A stretch of DNA of 64,000 nucleotides from Flavobacterium psychrophilum (GCA_945879625.1 CAMCVA010000006.1:62001-126000), one strand, 5' to 3'; shown: positions 1-9,179, numbered from the stretch's first letter. The notes: generated by a model from the letters alone, not told the origin. Numbers and translations are program-made.

Positions 1-1
1 G

Positions 2-286
2 TATGCCACTGCCGTAGGGTTGATGATGAACAGCATCGAAAACAAAACGCAAAGTGCCGTACGCATCGAACGCGTACCAGAAAAAGTATCGCCGCCAAAT
101 GATTATGCGCAGCTGCCGGCAGTTGAAGTAAAATTGACAGAAACATTAGAATCAGAAGTAGAACAAGTTCCTGTGGACGTAACAGGAAAGGAGACAGCCA
201 AGCCCGAGTCATCCGAAGGCTTAGTTAAAAATATTTTCAACAATTATTTCGTCAAGTTGAAAGATTTTCTAGAAAACGCAGAATAG
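2..286 (+). CDS. ftsA: Cell division protein FtsA, C-terminal end (partial)
   Basis: The reading frame is open from the left edge and begins YATAVGLMMN, which resembles the end of the actin-like fold of FtsA. About 85 residues of polar, Glu/Pro/Val-rich tail follow and it ends in LKDFLENAE. FtsA is the actin-like ATPase that tethers FtsZ filaments to the inner membrane, usually through a C-terminal amphipathic helix. The last 20 or so residues (NIFNNYFVKLKDFL) could form that helix. The stop lies 40 bp before ftsZ on the same strand, the standard ftsA-ftsZ order, and that neighbour is the main support. The 5' part of the gene lies outside the window, so any internal ATG is not the real start. 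Confidence 0.8.
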   Translation, partial: YATAVGLMMNSIENKTQSAVRIERVPEKVSPPNDYAQLPAVEVKLTETLESEVEQVPVDVTGKETAKPESSEGLVKNIFNNYFVKLKDFLENAE

Positions 287-326
287 TACAAGACCAAAAT
301 AAAGAATTCAAAAAAAACCAAAAAGT

Positions 327-2252
327 ATGACAAGCAACTCAGATTTTGGAAGTATCTCATTTGATTTACCAAAAAACCAATCAAATGTGATTAAAGTGAT
401 CGGTGTAGGTGGCGGCGGAAGCAATGCCATCAACCACATGTTTAAGCAAGGAATTAAAGGGGTAGACTTTATTGTCTGCAACACCGATTCGCAAGCGCTA
501 CAAAACAGTGCTGTACCCAATAAAATTCAACTCGGCGTGCACCTCACCGAAGGTCTTGGGGCAGGAGCAAATCCCGAAGTTGGACAACAATCAGCTATTG
601 AGAGCATCGCCGACATCGAAAAAATGTTGGATAGCAACACCAAAATGGTTTTCATTACAGCCGGAATGGGCGGTGGAACCGGAACAGGTGCTGCGCCAGT
701 AATTGCTCAATTGGCCAAAGAACGCGACATTCTCACCGTGGGTATTGTAACCAAACCCTTCCAGTTTGAAGGAAAAGTGCGTTACGAACAAGCCTTGTTG
801 GGTGTAGAAAAATTGCGTAAACAAGTCGATTCCTTAATCGTGATTAACAACAACAAGCTGAGAGAAGTATACGGCAATTTAGGTTTTAAAGAAGGTTTCT
901 CTAAAGCGGATGAAGTTTTGGCAACGGCCTCTAGAGGAATTGCTGAGGTGATTACGCACCACTACACACAAAACATCGACTTAAAAGACGCCAAAACAGT
1001 TTTGTCCAATAGTGGAACTGCTATCATGGGATCGGCTACTGCCACTGGTGATAACAGAGCTAAAAACGCCATTGTAGCGGCCTTGGATTCGCCGTTATTA
1101 GACGACAATAAAATTACCGGAGCCAAAAACGTATTGTTGCTTATCGTTTCTGGAACCAATGAAATTACCATCGACGAGATTGGTGAAATTAATGACCACA
1201 TTCAAGCAGAAGCTGGTTTTAATGCCAATATCATTATGGGAGTTGGCGATGACGAAACCTTAGGGGATGCTGTGGCAGTGACCATTATAGCCACCGGATT
1301 CAATCCTGAACAACAAAAAGAAATTATCAATACCGCGCCCAATAAAATCATCCATACGCTTGATGGCGAACAACAATTGGTACAAGATCTGACCGCCAAA
1401 AACGTAGATTCATTTGCCAATCCTTTGGATGAAATCATTCAAGAATCTGCGCAAAAAATAGTATTCGAATTACTCGAAGACGAAGAAATTGTAGCTGAAA
1501 AAGAACCCGAAATTCAAGAAAATGAGTTGTTGTTTATCTCCGAATACATCAAAAGTTTAGATGTAACCTTTGAGATTGTATCGCCAGCAAAACCATTGGC
1601 ATTCGAAATTGAATCGGCGTTACCCGCTGTGAATGAAATTCCGGTTTTTGAACACCAAGTTGTGGCCAAACAAGAGCAAGTTGCTTTTACCTTTGATTTG
1701 CCGCTTGCCAAAGCTGAACCCGAAGTGGACGAAAACAAAATCTTGTTTGAGCTAACCAACGAAACCAAAAACATCGTCGTGAATCAGCCGGTACAGGTGG
1801 TTCCCATGACTGAATTAAACGAAAATGGGGTGATTAAATATTCGCTAGAAGAGTACATGGAACTAGAAAGTGATCTATTGACCTCCAAACCAGTGGCCGA
1901 AGTACAAGAGCCAATTGCTCCAGAATTGGACATCACCATGAAAGTGGCTGAACCGGTTGCTTTTTCTCCTGCCTATGACGAAGTTTCTCCTATAGAAATG
2001 TCTATCGAGGAAACCCTTAAACACCGAGCAGATGAGCGTCGACGAAAATTGAAGGAGTTCAATTACAAATTCAGCAACAGCAGTTCGCGCATTGACGAAT
2101 TTGAGCGTGAGCCCGCCTACAAAAGATCGGGAATTGATGTAACCACCAATCCCTTGTTGAATAACACCTCGAGAACTTCGTTGGGCGTAGACAGCAATGA
2201 CGACATGCAGTTGCGTTCTAATAATTCTTTCTTGCACGACAACGTAGACTAA
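327..2252 (+). CDS. ftsZ: Cell division GTPase FtsZ with long C-terminal extension
   Basis: FtsZ is the tubulin-like GTPase that forms the division ring. The first ~330 residues hold the GTPase core: GVGGGGSNAINHM for nucleotide binding near residues 27-39, the tubulin signature GGGTGTGAAP near residue 115, and the T7-loop region NDHIQAEAG. The protein has 641 residues, far more than the ~380 of most bacteria. The extra ~300 residues form an acidic, Pro/Val/Glu-rich linker that ends in a basic segment (RADERRRKLKEFNYKF) and a short tail (RIDEFEREPAYKRSGID) that may bind FtsA or other partners. Long FtsZ linkers are known in Flavobacteriia. It follows ftsA directly and is followed by a terminator hairpin at 2273-2313. 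Confidence 0.97.
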   Translation: MTSNSDFGSISFDLPKNQSNVIKVIGVGGGGSNAINHMFKQGIKGVDFIVCNTDSQALQNSAVPNKIQLGVHLTEGLGAGANPEVGQQSAIESIADIEKMLDSNTKMVFITAGMGGGTGTGAAPVIAQLAKERDILTVGIVTKPFQFEGKVRYEQALLGVEKLRKQVDSLIVINNNKLREVYGNLGFKEGFSKADEVLATASRGIAEVITHHYTQNIDLKDAKTVLSNSGTAIMGSATATGDNRAKNAIVAALDSPLLDDNKITGAKNVLLLIVSGTNEITIDEIGEINDHIQAEAGFNANIIMGVGDDETLGDAVAVTIIATGFNPEQQKEIINTAPNKIIHTLDGEQQLVQDLTAKNVDSFANPLDEIIQESAQKIVFELLEDEEIVAEKEPEIQENELLFISEYIKSLDVTFEIVSPAKPLAFEIESALPAVNEIPVFEHQVVAKQEQVAFTFDLPLAKAEPEVDENKILFELTNETKNIVVNQPVQVVPMTELNENGVIKYSLEEYMELESDLLTSKPVAEVQEPIAPELDITMKVAEPVAFSPAYDEVSPIEMSIEETLKHRADERRRKLKEFNYKFSNSSSRIDEFEREPAYKRSGIDVTTNPLLNNTSRTSLGVDSNDDMQLRSNNSFLHDNVD

Positions 2253-2272
2253 ATACCCTACTTACAAAAGTA

Positions 2273-2313
2273 TAACCCGAAAGATCACTGAATTTTTCGG
2301 GTTATTTTTTTTA
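2273..2313 (+). terminator. Rho-independent terminator after ftsZ
   Basis: An AACCCGAAA arm pairs with TTTCGGGTT across a short loop and is followed by a run of T. It lies 20 bp after the ftsZ stop. Confidence 0.85.
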
Positions 2314-2354
2314 TCTTCGCCCCACAATTTTAACCAACGTTTAATCAATATACA

Positions 2355-2804
2355 ATGAGTTTAACTACCCTAATCATGGACGAAATGAAAACCGCCATGA
2401 GAGCCAAAGATACGATTGCCTTAGAAGCCTTGCGCGCTATCAAATCAGCCTTGTTGTTGGCACAAACCGAAAGCGGAGCCAAAGAAGAAATTGCGGCCGA
2501 CGACGAAATTAAGTTGCTTCAACGCCTCATTAAACAACGCAAAGACAGCGCAACTATTTATGCCGAACAAGGCCGCCCCGACCTGGCCGAGCCCGAATTG
2601 GCGCAAGTGGCCGTAATCGAAAAATTCTTACCGGCGCAACTCAGCGAAGCCGAAGTTGAAGCAGTTGTAGCTCAAATTATTGCAAACAACGCATTTGCGG
2701 GCATGGCCAATATGGGCCAAGCGATGGGCTTAGCTTCAGCCGCCTTGGCAGGAAAAACAGATGGCAAAACTATCTCTACATTGGTAAAGAAATTATTGGG
2801 ATAA
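2355..2804 (+). CDS. GatB/YqeY domain-containing protein
   Basis: This 149-residue protein matches the stand-alone YqeY family, which is related to the tail domain of GatB, the amidotransferase subunit that binds tRNA. It begins MSLTTLIMDEMKTAMRAKD. It contains the family features ALRAIKSAL, an IKQRKDSA helix and the C-terminal GQAMGLASAALAGKTDGKTISTLVKKLLG. Length and sequence are typical and it appears intact. The exact cellular role of stand-alone YqeY proteins is unsettled; a tRNA-linked role is plausible. A tRNA-Arg gene starts 9 bp after its stop and has no obvious promoter of its own, so the two may share a transcript. Confidence 0.9.
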   Translation: MSLTTLIMDEMKTAMRAKDTIALEALRAIKSALLLAQTESGAKEEIAADDEIKLLQRLIKQRKDSATIYAEQGRPDLAEPELAQVAVIEKFLPAQLSEAEVEAVVAQIIANNAFAGMANMGQAMGLASAALAGKTDGKTISTLVKKLLG

Positions 2805-2813
2805 AAAGATATT

Positions 2814-2887
2814 GGCTTTGTAGCTCAATTGGATAGAGCACTGGATTTCGGCTCCAGCGGTTGAAGGTTCGACTCCTTTCAAAGTCA
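2814..2887 (+). tRNA. tRNA-Arg (anticodon TCG)
   Basis: The cloverleaf folds fully. The acceptor stem is GGCTTTG/CAAAGTC with one G-T pair. The D arm is GCTC/GAGC. The anticodon stem is CTGGA/TCCAG with loop TTTCGGC, which gives anticodon TCG. The variable loop has 5 nt and the T arm is GAAGG/CCTTT with loop TTCGACT. The discriminator base is A2887 and no CCA is encoded. The gene starts 9 bp after the YqeY stop and a terminator follows at 2908-2939. Confidence 0.92.
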
Positions 2888-2892
2888 CGAAT

Positions 2893-3012
2893 GATTACTT
2901 AAATAAGAAAAAACGCCAAGCTCGCTTGAGCGTTTTTTTGTTTTAAGTAATCTCAAAGCGGCCGTTCAAGGACGTTGCGTCAGCAAACTCCCTGATAAGT
3001 GGAGCTTTGAGA
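2893..3012. repeat. Two overlapping inverted repeats after tRNA-Arg
   Basis: The first pair is GATTACTTAAA (2893-2903) and its exact reverse complement at 2942-2952, flanking the terminator. The second is TCTCAAAGC (2951-2959) and its exact reverse complement GCTTTGAGA (3004-3012), enclosing 44 nt. Inside the second pair two smaller stems are possible: TTGC/GCAA and CTCC/GGAG. No coding capacity was seen between 2888 and 3133. This could be a structured RNA, a small mobile repeat, or the debris of an element inserted next to the tRNA. Confidence 0.5.
2908..2939 (+). terminator. Terminator after tRNA-Arg
   Basis: AAAAAACGC-CAAG pairs with CTTG-A-GCGTTTTTT, a 13-bp stem with one bulged A and a CTCG loop, followed by T residues. 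It is nested inside a longer inverted repeat whose arms are 2893-2903 and 2942-2952. Confidence 0.8.
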
Positions 3013-3133
3013 CATCAAACTAAATATCGCCTAAAAACTCACCTGCCGTAATATAGTCTGCCCAAAAGGAATAAGCGTGATTTTTTTACTTACGCAGTTT
3101 ATTAGATAGTATCTAAACAAATAAAAATTACTA

Positions 3134-6100
3134 CTAACGAATCAAGTAAACCCATCCAGTAAAAGTTTTCCCTGATCGCTGCTCGATGATGTAATAATAG
3201 GTGCCGTCAGGTAATTCTTTTCCATCGCTTGATCTTCCGTCCCATTGGTCGGTGTAATTTTTTTGTTCATACACCACCATTCCCCATCGATTAAATATTT
3301 GGAGGCGATCAACATCCAAATTTGTTAAATCAAAATTGTCATTGTCCCCATCATTATTTGCAGAGACCCCTTTTGGAATGGTGCAAAAATCATTGGTAAC
3401 CTCAAATTGAGCGCTGTTATTACAATTAAATGCATTAGTTGCTACAGCTGTATAGATTCCCTGTCCAGCTATAACAATCGAATTTCCTTGTCCAATTACA
3501 TTAGTATTAAAATACCAGTCAACCGTGTTTATATTTTGATTGTCTTGTACAATTTCCAATACATAATTTTGTCCATCACAACCTCCCGATATGGTAAATT
3601 GTGGTATTGAATTTACGGTAACGGCTAATGTTCTATTGAGCGCGCATTGTCCATTTTCAGGGGTGAACGTATACACTGTTTCTCCAAGCAATGAATAATC
3701 AATTGTAGATGGATTCCAAGTGCCCGTAATAAAATTGTTTGACAATGTGGGAAGCAATACTTGAATAGATGCTCCTTGACAGGCTGTTAAACTAGAACTA
3801 AAACTAAATGTTGGAGTTACTTCGGGCGTAATGCTTACCGAATAAGTAAAAGCAGTTGCACATTGGTTGGCATCAGGTGTAAAGGTGTAGGTTCCGTTTG
3901 AGGTATCGTCAACTACAGCCGGATTCCAAGTTCCCAGAATTCCATTGGTTGAAGTAGCTAGCAAACTGGGAGTTGTAGCGCCGGCACAAATAGTGAGATT
4001 ATTTCCAAAACTAAATGTGGGTGTAATTTGTGGAGTTATAGTAACTGTAAATGTTTTAGTGTTAGCACATTGTCCTGAATTTGGTGTGAAAGTGTATGTT
4101 CCATTATTGGCATTATCAACAATTGCTGGCGACCATGTTCCTGTAATGGAATTGCTTGAAGAAGTTGGTAAAGCAGGAACAATTCCACCCGAACAAATAC
4201 TCAAAGTAGTTCCAAAACTAAAGGTTGGAATTATTTGTGGTGTTATTGTAACGGTAAGAGTTGTAGCTGCAGTACATTGTGGACTATTGTCAATTAATGA
4301 AATATCATCTAACGAAAAATCATTTCCATTTGCTGCAAAGATTCTATCAAAAATCTCAATTTGAGCTGTCGTATTTGAACCTGAATTCCATTGGTAAGTA
4401 TGTTGTGTTGTTTGACAATTGGTATTTGGCGCTAATGCAGTTCCAAGGGTAGTGCCATTGATTTTAACTTCAATTAATGCTTGATTTGGAGTAGCAATAG
4501 TTTGCAACCAATAACTAAAAGTATATGTTTTGTTTGGTAGTACAGGCACTGTTTGTCCCCAAACTTTATCATTTCCTGCGTTTGATGTAGAACCATCAAC
4601 AACCATCATATTTCCTCCAGAAGGAGCATTACTTACACAAGGCTGAAAAAATTGAAACCAAGAATTGGCAGCAGATACAATTCCATATGCTCGCTGAACT
4701 CCACTCTGTCCTGCATTTGCAATGAATTGATAATCTGAACTAAAGCTTGAATTTCCTTGAGAAAAATCACCATTTACAATTAAATTGGGGCCAGACGAAC
4801 CCGATGAATTTGGAGTAAAAGTATAGGTTCCGTTTGTGGTATTGTCAACAACAGAAGGCGACCAAGTTCCTTGAATTCCATTGGTAGAAGTTGCAGGTAA
4901 GTTCGGCACAGCGCTGCCAGCGCAGATTGATAAGTTGTTTCCAAAACCAAACGTTGGAATAACCCCAGGTGTAATGCTTACCGAATAAGTAAAAGCAGTT
5001 GCACATTGGTTGGCATCAGGGGTAAAGGTGTAGGTTCCAGATGCCGTATTGTTAACTACAGCAGGCGTCCAAGTACCTTGGATTCCGTTGGCCGAAGTAG
5101 CAGGCAAAGTTGGTACAGCAGCGTTTGCACAAATAGTGAGATTATTCCCAAAACTAAATGTGGGAGTGGTTTGAGGCGTTACGTTTACCGAGTAGCTAAA
5201 ACCAGTTGCACATTGGTTGGCATCAGGGGTAAAGGTGTAGGTCCCAGATGCCGTATTGTTAACTAAAGCAGGATTCCAAGTTCCCAGGATTCCATTGGCA
5301 GAAGTTACAGGTAAGTTCAGCACAGCAGCACCAGCACAGATGGTTAAGTTGTTTCCAAAACTAAATGTGGGTGTGGTTTGAGGAGTTACAGTTACTGTAA
5401 ATGTGGTTGTAGTAGCACATTGGCCAGCATCGGGAGTAAATGTATACACGGTTTCACCAAGTATTGAAAAATCAATTGTAGATGGATTCCAAGTTCCAAC
5501 AATTGAATTGTTCGATAAAGTAGGCAACAAAACTTGTGCAGAAACATCTCCTTGACAAGCCGTTAAACTAGTTCCGAAACTAAATGTAGGAGTGATTAGC
5601 GGTGTTACAGTAACAGTAAATGTGAACGAAGCAGCACATTGACCTGCATCAGGAGTAAAAGTATAGGTTCCAGTATTGGAATTGTCTACGGTGTTTGGCG
5701 ACCATGATCCTGTAAAGGAATTACTAGAAATAGTTGGTAAGGTTGGTACCGACTCACCAGTACAAATTGTGAGGGTATTTCCAAAGCCAAAGGCTGGATT
5801 GACCAAAGGAATGTCATCATTTACAGTAACGCAGAATTCTTGCGTGCAATTGGTGTCCAAATCGGTTACGCTAACACAGTAGTTGCCAGCACACAAATTG
5901 ATTGCTGTTGATGTAGTTTGTGCCAATGGGTCATTCCATAAATAGCTGTAATTTCCAGAACCTTGCGTAATTGTTACAGTTGCAGTTCCATTACAACTAG
6001 TGGTTGTAGGGGTGTTGCAAACCGTATTTGGACTGGTGTTTGTATTTGCAGTTATAGCCAGATTAACTACTAAGGTTAGTGTTGTAGTATTTGCACATTG

Positions 6101-8542
6101 ATTTGCAAGTGGAGTAAATGTATACACTGTGGTTGCCGTATTCGTAAATTCAGGCGACCAAACACCAGATATTCCATTGTTTGAAACAGCAGGAAACACA
6201 GTTGCGTCAATACTAGCGCCGTTACAAATTGGATTTGGTGTGCTAAACAATGGAGTACTAATTGGATTTTGTAGGGTTACCATATCAGGAAGAATGGTAG
6301 TGCAATTGTTTATTTCTAGGGAAAAGTTTGAATAGGTTCCAATGCCTAAATTGGGTATTACTATTAATCCTTCTTCATCTGACAAATAATTTATTGGCCC
6401 CACAGTTGTTGTACCAAACGTATATTGAATGGTGTAGGTTTCATTCGAAGTCAAACCTGCAAGGGTAATTGATCCATTTGCAACGCTACAAAGTGTTGGG
6501 TTGCTCCCCGTAACTTGCGGAAGTGGGATAATGCTAAAAAAGGCTTTGTAGTTGGTGCCTCCATTATTTAATAGGATGGTATCGTCGCACTGACTAGTTG
6601 AATTGAAGTCTCCCGAAATTTCGTAATACACTTCGAGGGTATAATCACCTGCCGGCACATTGGTTAAGTTAATAGGTGAATCACAGGAGGGCTGAGAAAC
6701 ACATTGCCATTTTTGTTGACCTGCCACACATGGTCCGCCTCCAACACTAAATTCATTTGTTCCTGTGTTGCAATCGCTAAAGAATCCTAAATTTCTACCA
6801 GTAAAACTACCACCGGTTCCTGAATTTAAATAATAGCGGTAGTACAGGGTTGCTCCACACACGTTTGTATTTCCGTTTTTATAGGTTTTTACTTCTGATC
6901 CTCTCATTATCAAGGTGGAAGAATTTTGTAGGTGTACCCCAAAATTTTGAGCAAATGTATTTCCAGGTTCTTGGTTAATTAAATCAACTCCGGATCCAGT
7001 AGTATTGTAAAATTTTCCATCGCCAGGAGTAAAGCAATCATCTATCCATACCGCCGAAGCGTAGGCACCAAAATCACAGTCGTTTATTGTAATCGTAAGT
7101 GTCGTATTTGTTGCACATTGCCCTGTGTTTGGGGCAAAAGTATAGGTAGTTGTAGCTGTGTTATTTAAGACAGGACTCCACGTTCCCTCAATTCCGTTAT
7201 TTGAAGTAGTTGGTAAAGCATTAATAGTGGTTCCGCTACAAACCGGGCTAGAAGCATTAAAAATAGGGGTCACTATGGTAGAAATTTGTACATCAACTGT
7301 TCTAGTTTCTGTACAATTATTGGCATCTGTTATGGTTACGGTATAGGTTCCATTGGCCAACAAACTCACGTTGGATATCGTTGGGTTTTGTGCTGTGCTG
7401 CTAAATCCATTTGGTCCACTCCACAACCAAGAAACGCCTTCTGAACAAGTTAAATTAAGGCTGCTGTTTTCGCAAACTGGACTGTTGCTTCCTACAGTTG
7501 GATTTAAATCACAATTTGAACAATCAAGCGATGCGCCAAGTGTTTCTATGTAGAATGGCGATACGGCTGAGCTTGTTCCATCGACAATAAAATAGTAATA
7601 CTTTCCTGCAGTTAATCCGGATAAATTAAGCTGGTTGTTTTTTGTTGAGCCATTGGTATATTGAGGAGTTGAATAAGTGTCATTCGTTACTAAAGTAGGA
7701 CAGCCCCCGGCCAACACTGTGTTGTCATTATTTGTACAGGGGTTATCATCCGGACCTGCATCTATGCCCAAAATCTGAATGTTATTTGTGATTCCCGATA
7801 TAGAAATACTAGCATTAGCTTCCGCTGCTCTAAACTTAAACCAAGCTGAATTATTTTGTGCTGCGTTCCAACTACATCCCGTAGTATTTGGATTATACAT
7901 ATCAGAAGTTTGATTGGTAAATCCGTTGTTGGAGGCCACAATAATTTCGGCAGTTCCCAAACAGTATGGCGTTGCACAATTGTCATAGCTGTTAAGCGCT
8001 GTATAATCTTGAACAGTGTAGGGCGTTTTAAAAACTAAATCTATACTATTAAACCTGCCGCCGGTTGCAAAAGAGGTTTCTGTGATTGTAACGGTCCAAG
8101 TTCCATTCGGGTCTATACCGTTAAATGCCGTAAAATTATCTTGGGAGCGATAATACCCCACACTAAAAGGCTCTGCTGTTCCACCATGTTCAAATAGTCT
8201 ACGTAAATAGGAATTGTATCTAAATTTGGTATTGATTTGCTTAATTATAGAATTCGGTAGGCCACCAACTGCCACCAAATCAATAGTGGTTGTCCCTTTG
8301 GTCAAGGTAATTCTATAGGTATTGTAATTTCGAGTGTTGGCATTGTCGCCCATACTCAAATTCACTTGAACCAATTCAAAAATCCCTGAATTTAAATTTG
8401 AAACCCCAGAAACAGTAACTGTTTTGGTTAACGTTCCATTCCAAGAACCTGCAGCTTCGGAAATGGAATTTGAAAAAGTCTGTGCCGAAGAAAAAGTGAT
8501 ACAAAAAAGGAATATAAATAAAAGTAGAATGATTTTTTTCAT
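3134..8542 (-). CDS. Giant secreted repeat protein with gliding-motility-associated C-terminal domain (T9SS cargo)
   Basis: This 1802-residue protein starts with a clear signal peptide (MKKIILLLFIFLFCITFSSAQ). Residues ~22-180 resemble a proprotein-convertase P-domain-like beta sandwich (NGTWTVTITE, FNSIDLVF). The middle has Ig/PKD-like segments (TYTVTITDANNCTETRTVDV) with many Cys-Asn-Gly patterns. Residues ~912-1647 hold eight tandem ~69-residue repeats of the form TPTFSFGNNLTICAG..LPATS.NGI.GTW.P..VDN...GTYTFTP..GQCA. The fifth is split by a ~170-residue insert beginning NLIVNGDFSQG, similar to galactose-binding or carbohydrate-binding modules. The last ~85 residues (PKGVSANNDGDNDNFDL ... 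LQIFNRWGMVVYE ... WDG ... LPDGTYYYII ... FTGWVYLIR) are the gliding-motility-associated C-terminal domain, a type B signal for type IX secretion. A role as surface adhesin or matrix protein is inferred; no enzymatic domain was recognised. Confidence 0.88.
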   Translation of the reverse strand: MKKIILLLFIFLFCITFSSAQTFSNSISEAAGSWNGTLTKTVTVSGVSNLNSGIFELVQVNLSMGDNANTRNYNTYRITLTKGTTTIDLVAVGGLPNSIIKQINTKFRYNSYLRRLFEHGGTAEPFSVGYYRSQDNFTAFNGIDPNGTWTVTITETSFATGGRFNSIDLVFKTPYTVQDYTALNSYDNCATPYCLGTAEIIVASNNGFTNQTSDMYNPNTTGCSWNAAQNNSAWFKFRAAEANASISISGITNNIQILGIDAGPDDNPCTNNDNTVLAGGCPTLVTNDTYSTPQYTNGSTKNNQLNLSGLTAGKYYYFIVDGTSSAVSPFYIETLGASLDCSNCDLNPTVGSNSPVCENSSLNLTCSEGVSWLWSGPNGFSSTAQNPTISNVSLLANGTYTVTITDANNCTETRTVDVQISTIVTPIFNASSPVCSGTTINALPTTSNNGIEGTWSPVLNNTATTTYTFAPNTGQCATNTTLTITINDCDFGAYASAVWIDDCFTPGDGKFYNTTGSGVDLINQEPGNTFAQNFGVHLQNSSTLIMRGSEVKTYKNGNTNVCGATLYYRYYLNSGTGGSFTGRNLGFFSDCNTGTNEFSVGGGPCVAGQQKWQCVSQPSCDSPINLTNVPAGDYTLEVYYEISGDFNSTSQCDDTILLNNGGTNYKAFFSIIPLPQVTGSNPTLCSVANGSITLAGLTSNETYTIQYTFGTTTVGPINYLSDEEGLIVIPNLGIGTYSNFSLEINNCTTILPDMVTLQNPISTPLFSTPNPICNGASIDATVFPAVSNNGISGVWSPEFTNTATTVYTFTPLANQCANTTTLTLVVNLAITANTNTSPNTVCNTPTTTSCNGTATVTITQGSGNYSYLWNDPLAQTTSTAINLCAGNYCVSVTDLDTNCTQEFCVTVNDDIPLVNPAFGFGNTLTICTGESVPTLPTISSNSFTGSWSPNTVDNSNTGTYTFTPDAGQCAASFTFTVTVTPLITPTFSFGTSLTACQGDVSAQVLLPTLSNNSIVGTWNPSTIDFSILGETVYTFTPDAGQCATTTTFTVTVTPQTTPTFSFGNNLTICAGAAVLNLPVTSANGILGTWNPALVNNTASGTYTFTPDANQCATGFSYSVNVTPQTTPTFSFGNNLTICANAAVPTLPATSANGIQGTWTPAVVNNTASGTYTFTPDANQCATAFTYSVSITPGVIPTFGFGNNLSICAGSAVPNLPATSTNGIQGTWSPSVVDNTTNGTYTFTPNSSGSSGPNLIVNGDFSQGNSSFSSDYQFIANAGQSGVQRAYGIVSAANSWFQFFQPCVSNAPSGGNMMVVDGSTSNAGNDKVWGQTVPVLPNKTYTFSYWLQTIATPNQALIEVKINGTTLGTALAPNTNCQTTQHTYQWNSGSNTTAQIEIFDRIFAANGNDFSLDDISLIDNSPQCTAATTLTVTITPQIIPTFSFGTTLSICSGGIVPALPTSSSNSITGTWSPAIVDNANNGTYTFTPNSGQCANTKTFTVTITPQITPTFSFGNNLTICAGATTPSLLATSTNGILGTWNPAVVDDTSNGTYTFTPDANQCATAFTYSVSITPEVTPTFSFSSSLTACQGASIQVLLPTLSNNFITGTWNPSTIDYSLLGETVYTFTPENGQCALNRTLAVTVNSIPQFTISGGCDGQNYVLEIVQDNQNINTVDWYFNTNVIGQGNSIVIAGQGIYTAVATNAFNCNNSAQFEVTNDFCTIPKGVSANNDGDNDNFDLTNLDVDRLQIFNRWGMVVYEQKNYTDQWDGRSSDGKELPDGTYYYIIEQRSGKTFTGWVYLIR
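3600..5805 (-). repeat. Eight tandem ~207-bp coding repeats within the giant secreted protein
   Basis: On the minus strand the repeat unit starts (codons for TPTFSF or close variants) fall near 5800, 5590, 5375, 5165, 4955, 4230, 4025 and 3820. Several units are nearly identical at DNA level, for example around 4975-5040 and 5200-5250. The unit beginning near 4955 contains an inserted domain at roughly 4290-4800, so spacing to the next unit rises from ~210 to ~725 bp. Near-identical units suggest recent duplication or recombination and may be a site of assembly collapse. Confidence 0.85.
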
Positions 8543-8873
8543 TTTGGTTTTATTGATGATTAATCTGCGAATATAAAAAACTTAAGAAATTACTTTTGAT
8601 TTCATAATCAATTTTAATATTATTTTTCTTTTATATGAATACAAAAAATGCAACACAACTAGTTAACCCTCAGTTTATTTATCTGTAATCGACAGGTGTA
8701 GCTTTTCGTTTTTTTATCAGGCCAATTTAACTAACATTCTATATATACCGGGCTCTTTCGTTGTTTTTAACAAATCTAAACTGGAAATTCCACATAATTT
8801 TCTTCTTATTAACTTTTTTTTATTTTAAAATAGGCTACTTTTGTTTAACAAAAATTAAATTAGATTAAACAAA
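8543..8873. other. Intergenic region between divergent genes, with a candidate promoter
   Basis: This 331-bp AT-rich spacer separates the minus-strand giant gene from the plus-strand photolyase cluster. TACTTTTG at 8836-8843 matches the Bacteroidota -7 element TAnnTTTG and lies 31 bp before the first ATG of the cluster. No TTG is seen at the expected -33 spacing, so the promoter is only tentative. Nothing else was recognised. Confidence 0.45.
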
Positions 8874-9179
8874 ATGAATCAGCCCATTTCGCCTGTTTCT
8901 CCTTCAGCTCCACTTACCGAAATTCAAATCGACCGCATTATCGAAATGGCTTGGGAAGACCGCACGCCGTTTGAGGCCATTCGTTTTCAATTTGGTTTAG
9001 CTGAAGCCGACGTGAAAGCGCTCATGAAAAAGGAACTCAAATTCAAAAGTTACACCCTGTGGCGTGCCCGGGTAGAAAACTGCAAAACCAAACATGCTGC
9101 CAAACGATCAACTGATATCGACCGATTTAAATGTTCGCGTCAACGCGCTATTTCGAGCAATAAAATTTCCAAACGCTAA
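8874..9179 (+). CDS. TIGR03643/DUF2805 family protein
   Basis: This 101-residue protein has the family pattern IDRIIEMAWEDRTPFEAIRFQFGL..ADVKALMKKELK..SY.LWR.RV. A helix-turn-helix-like arrangement (IEMAWEDRTPFEAIRFQFGLAEADVKALMK) is visible, and the C-terminus is very basic (KTKHAAKR, RFKCSRQRAISSNKISKR), which would fit nucleic-acid binding, but no function is established. Members of this family are often found next to photolyase/cryptochrome genes, as here. It is the first gene of a same-strand run to 15436 and the next gene starts 3 bp after its stop. Confidence 0.85.
   Translation: MNQPISPVSPSAPLTEIQIDRIIEMAWEDRTPFEAIRFQFGLAEADVKALMKKELKFKSYTLWRARVENCKTKHAAKRSTDIDRFKCSRQRAISSNKISKR

Noticed and set aside
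2888-3133. Attachment site of an integrated element after tRNA-Arg
   Set aside because: No integrase gene and no direct copy of the tRNA 3' end was found nearby; only inverted repeats are present.
3600-5805. Regularly spaced repeats that look like a CRISPR array at first glance
   Set aside because: Units are ~207 bp, in frame and encode a repeated protein domain; there are no short spacers and no cas genes.
3945-7553. Several plus-strand ORFs of 60-139 residues inside the giant gene
   Set aside because: They are antisense to a long, well supported coding sequence and have repeated low-complexity content.
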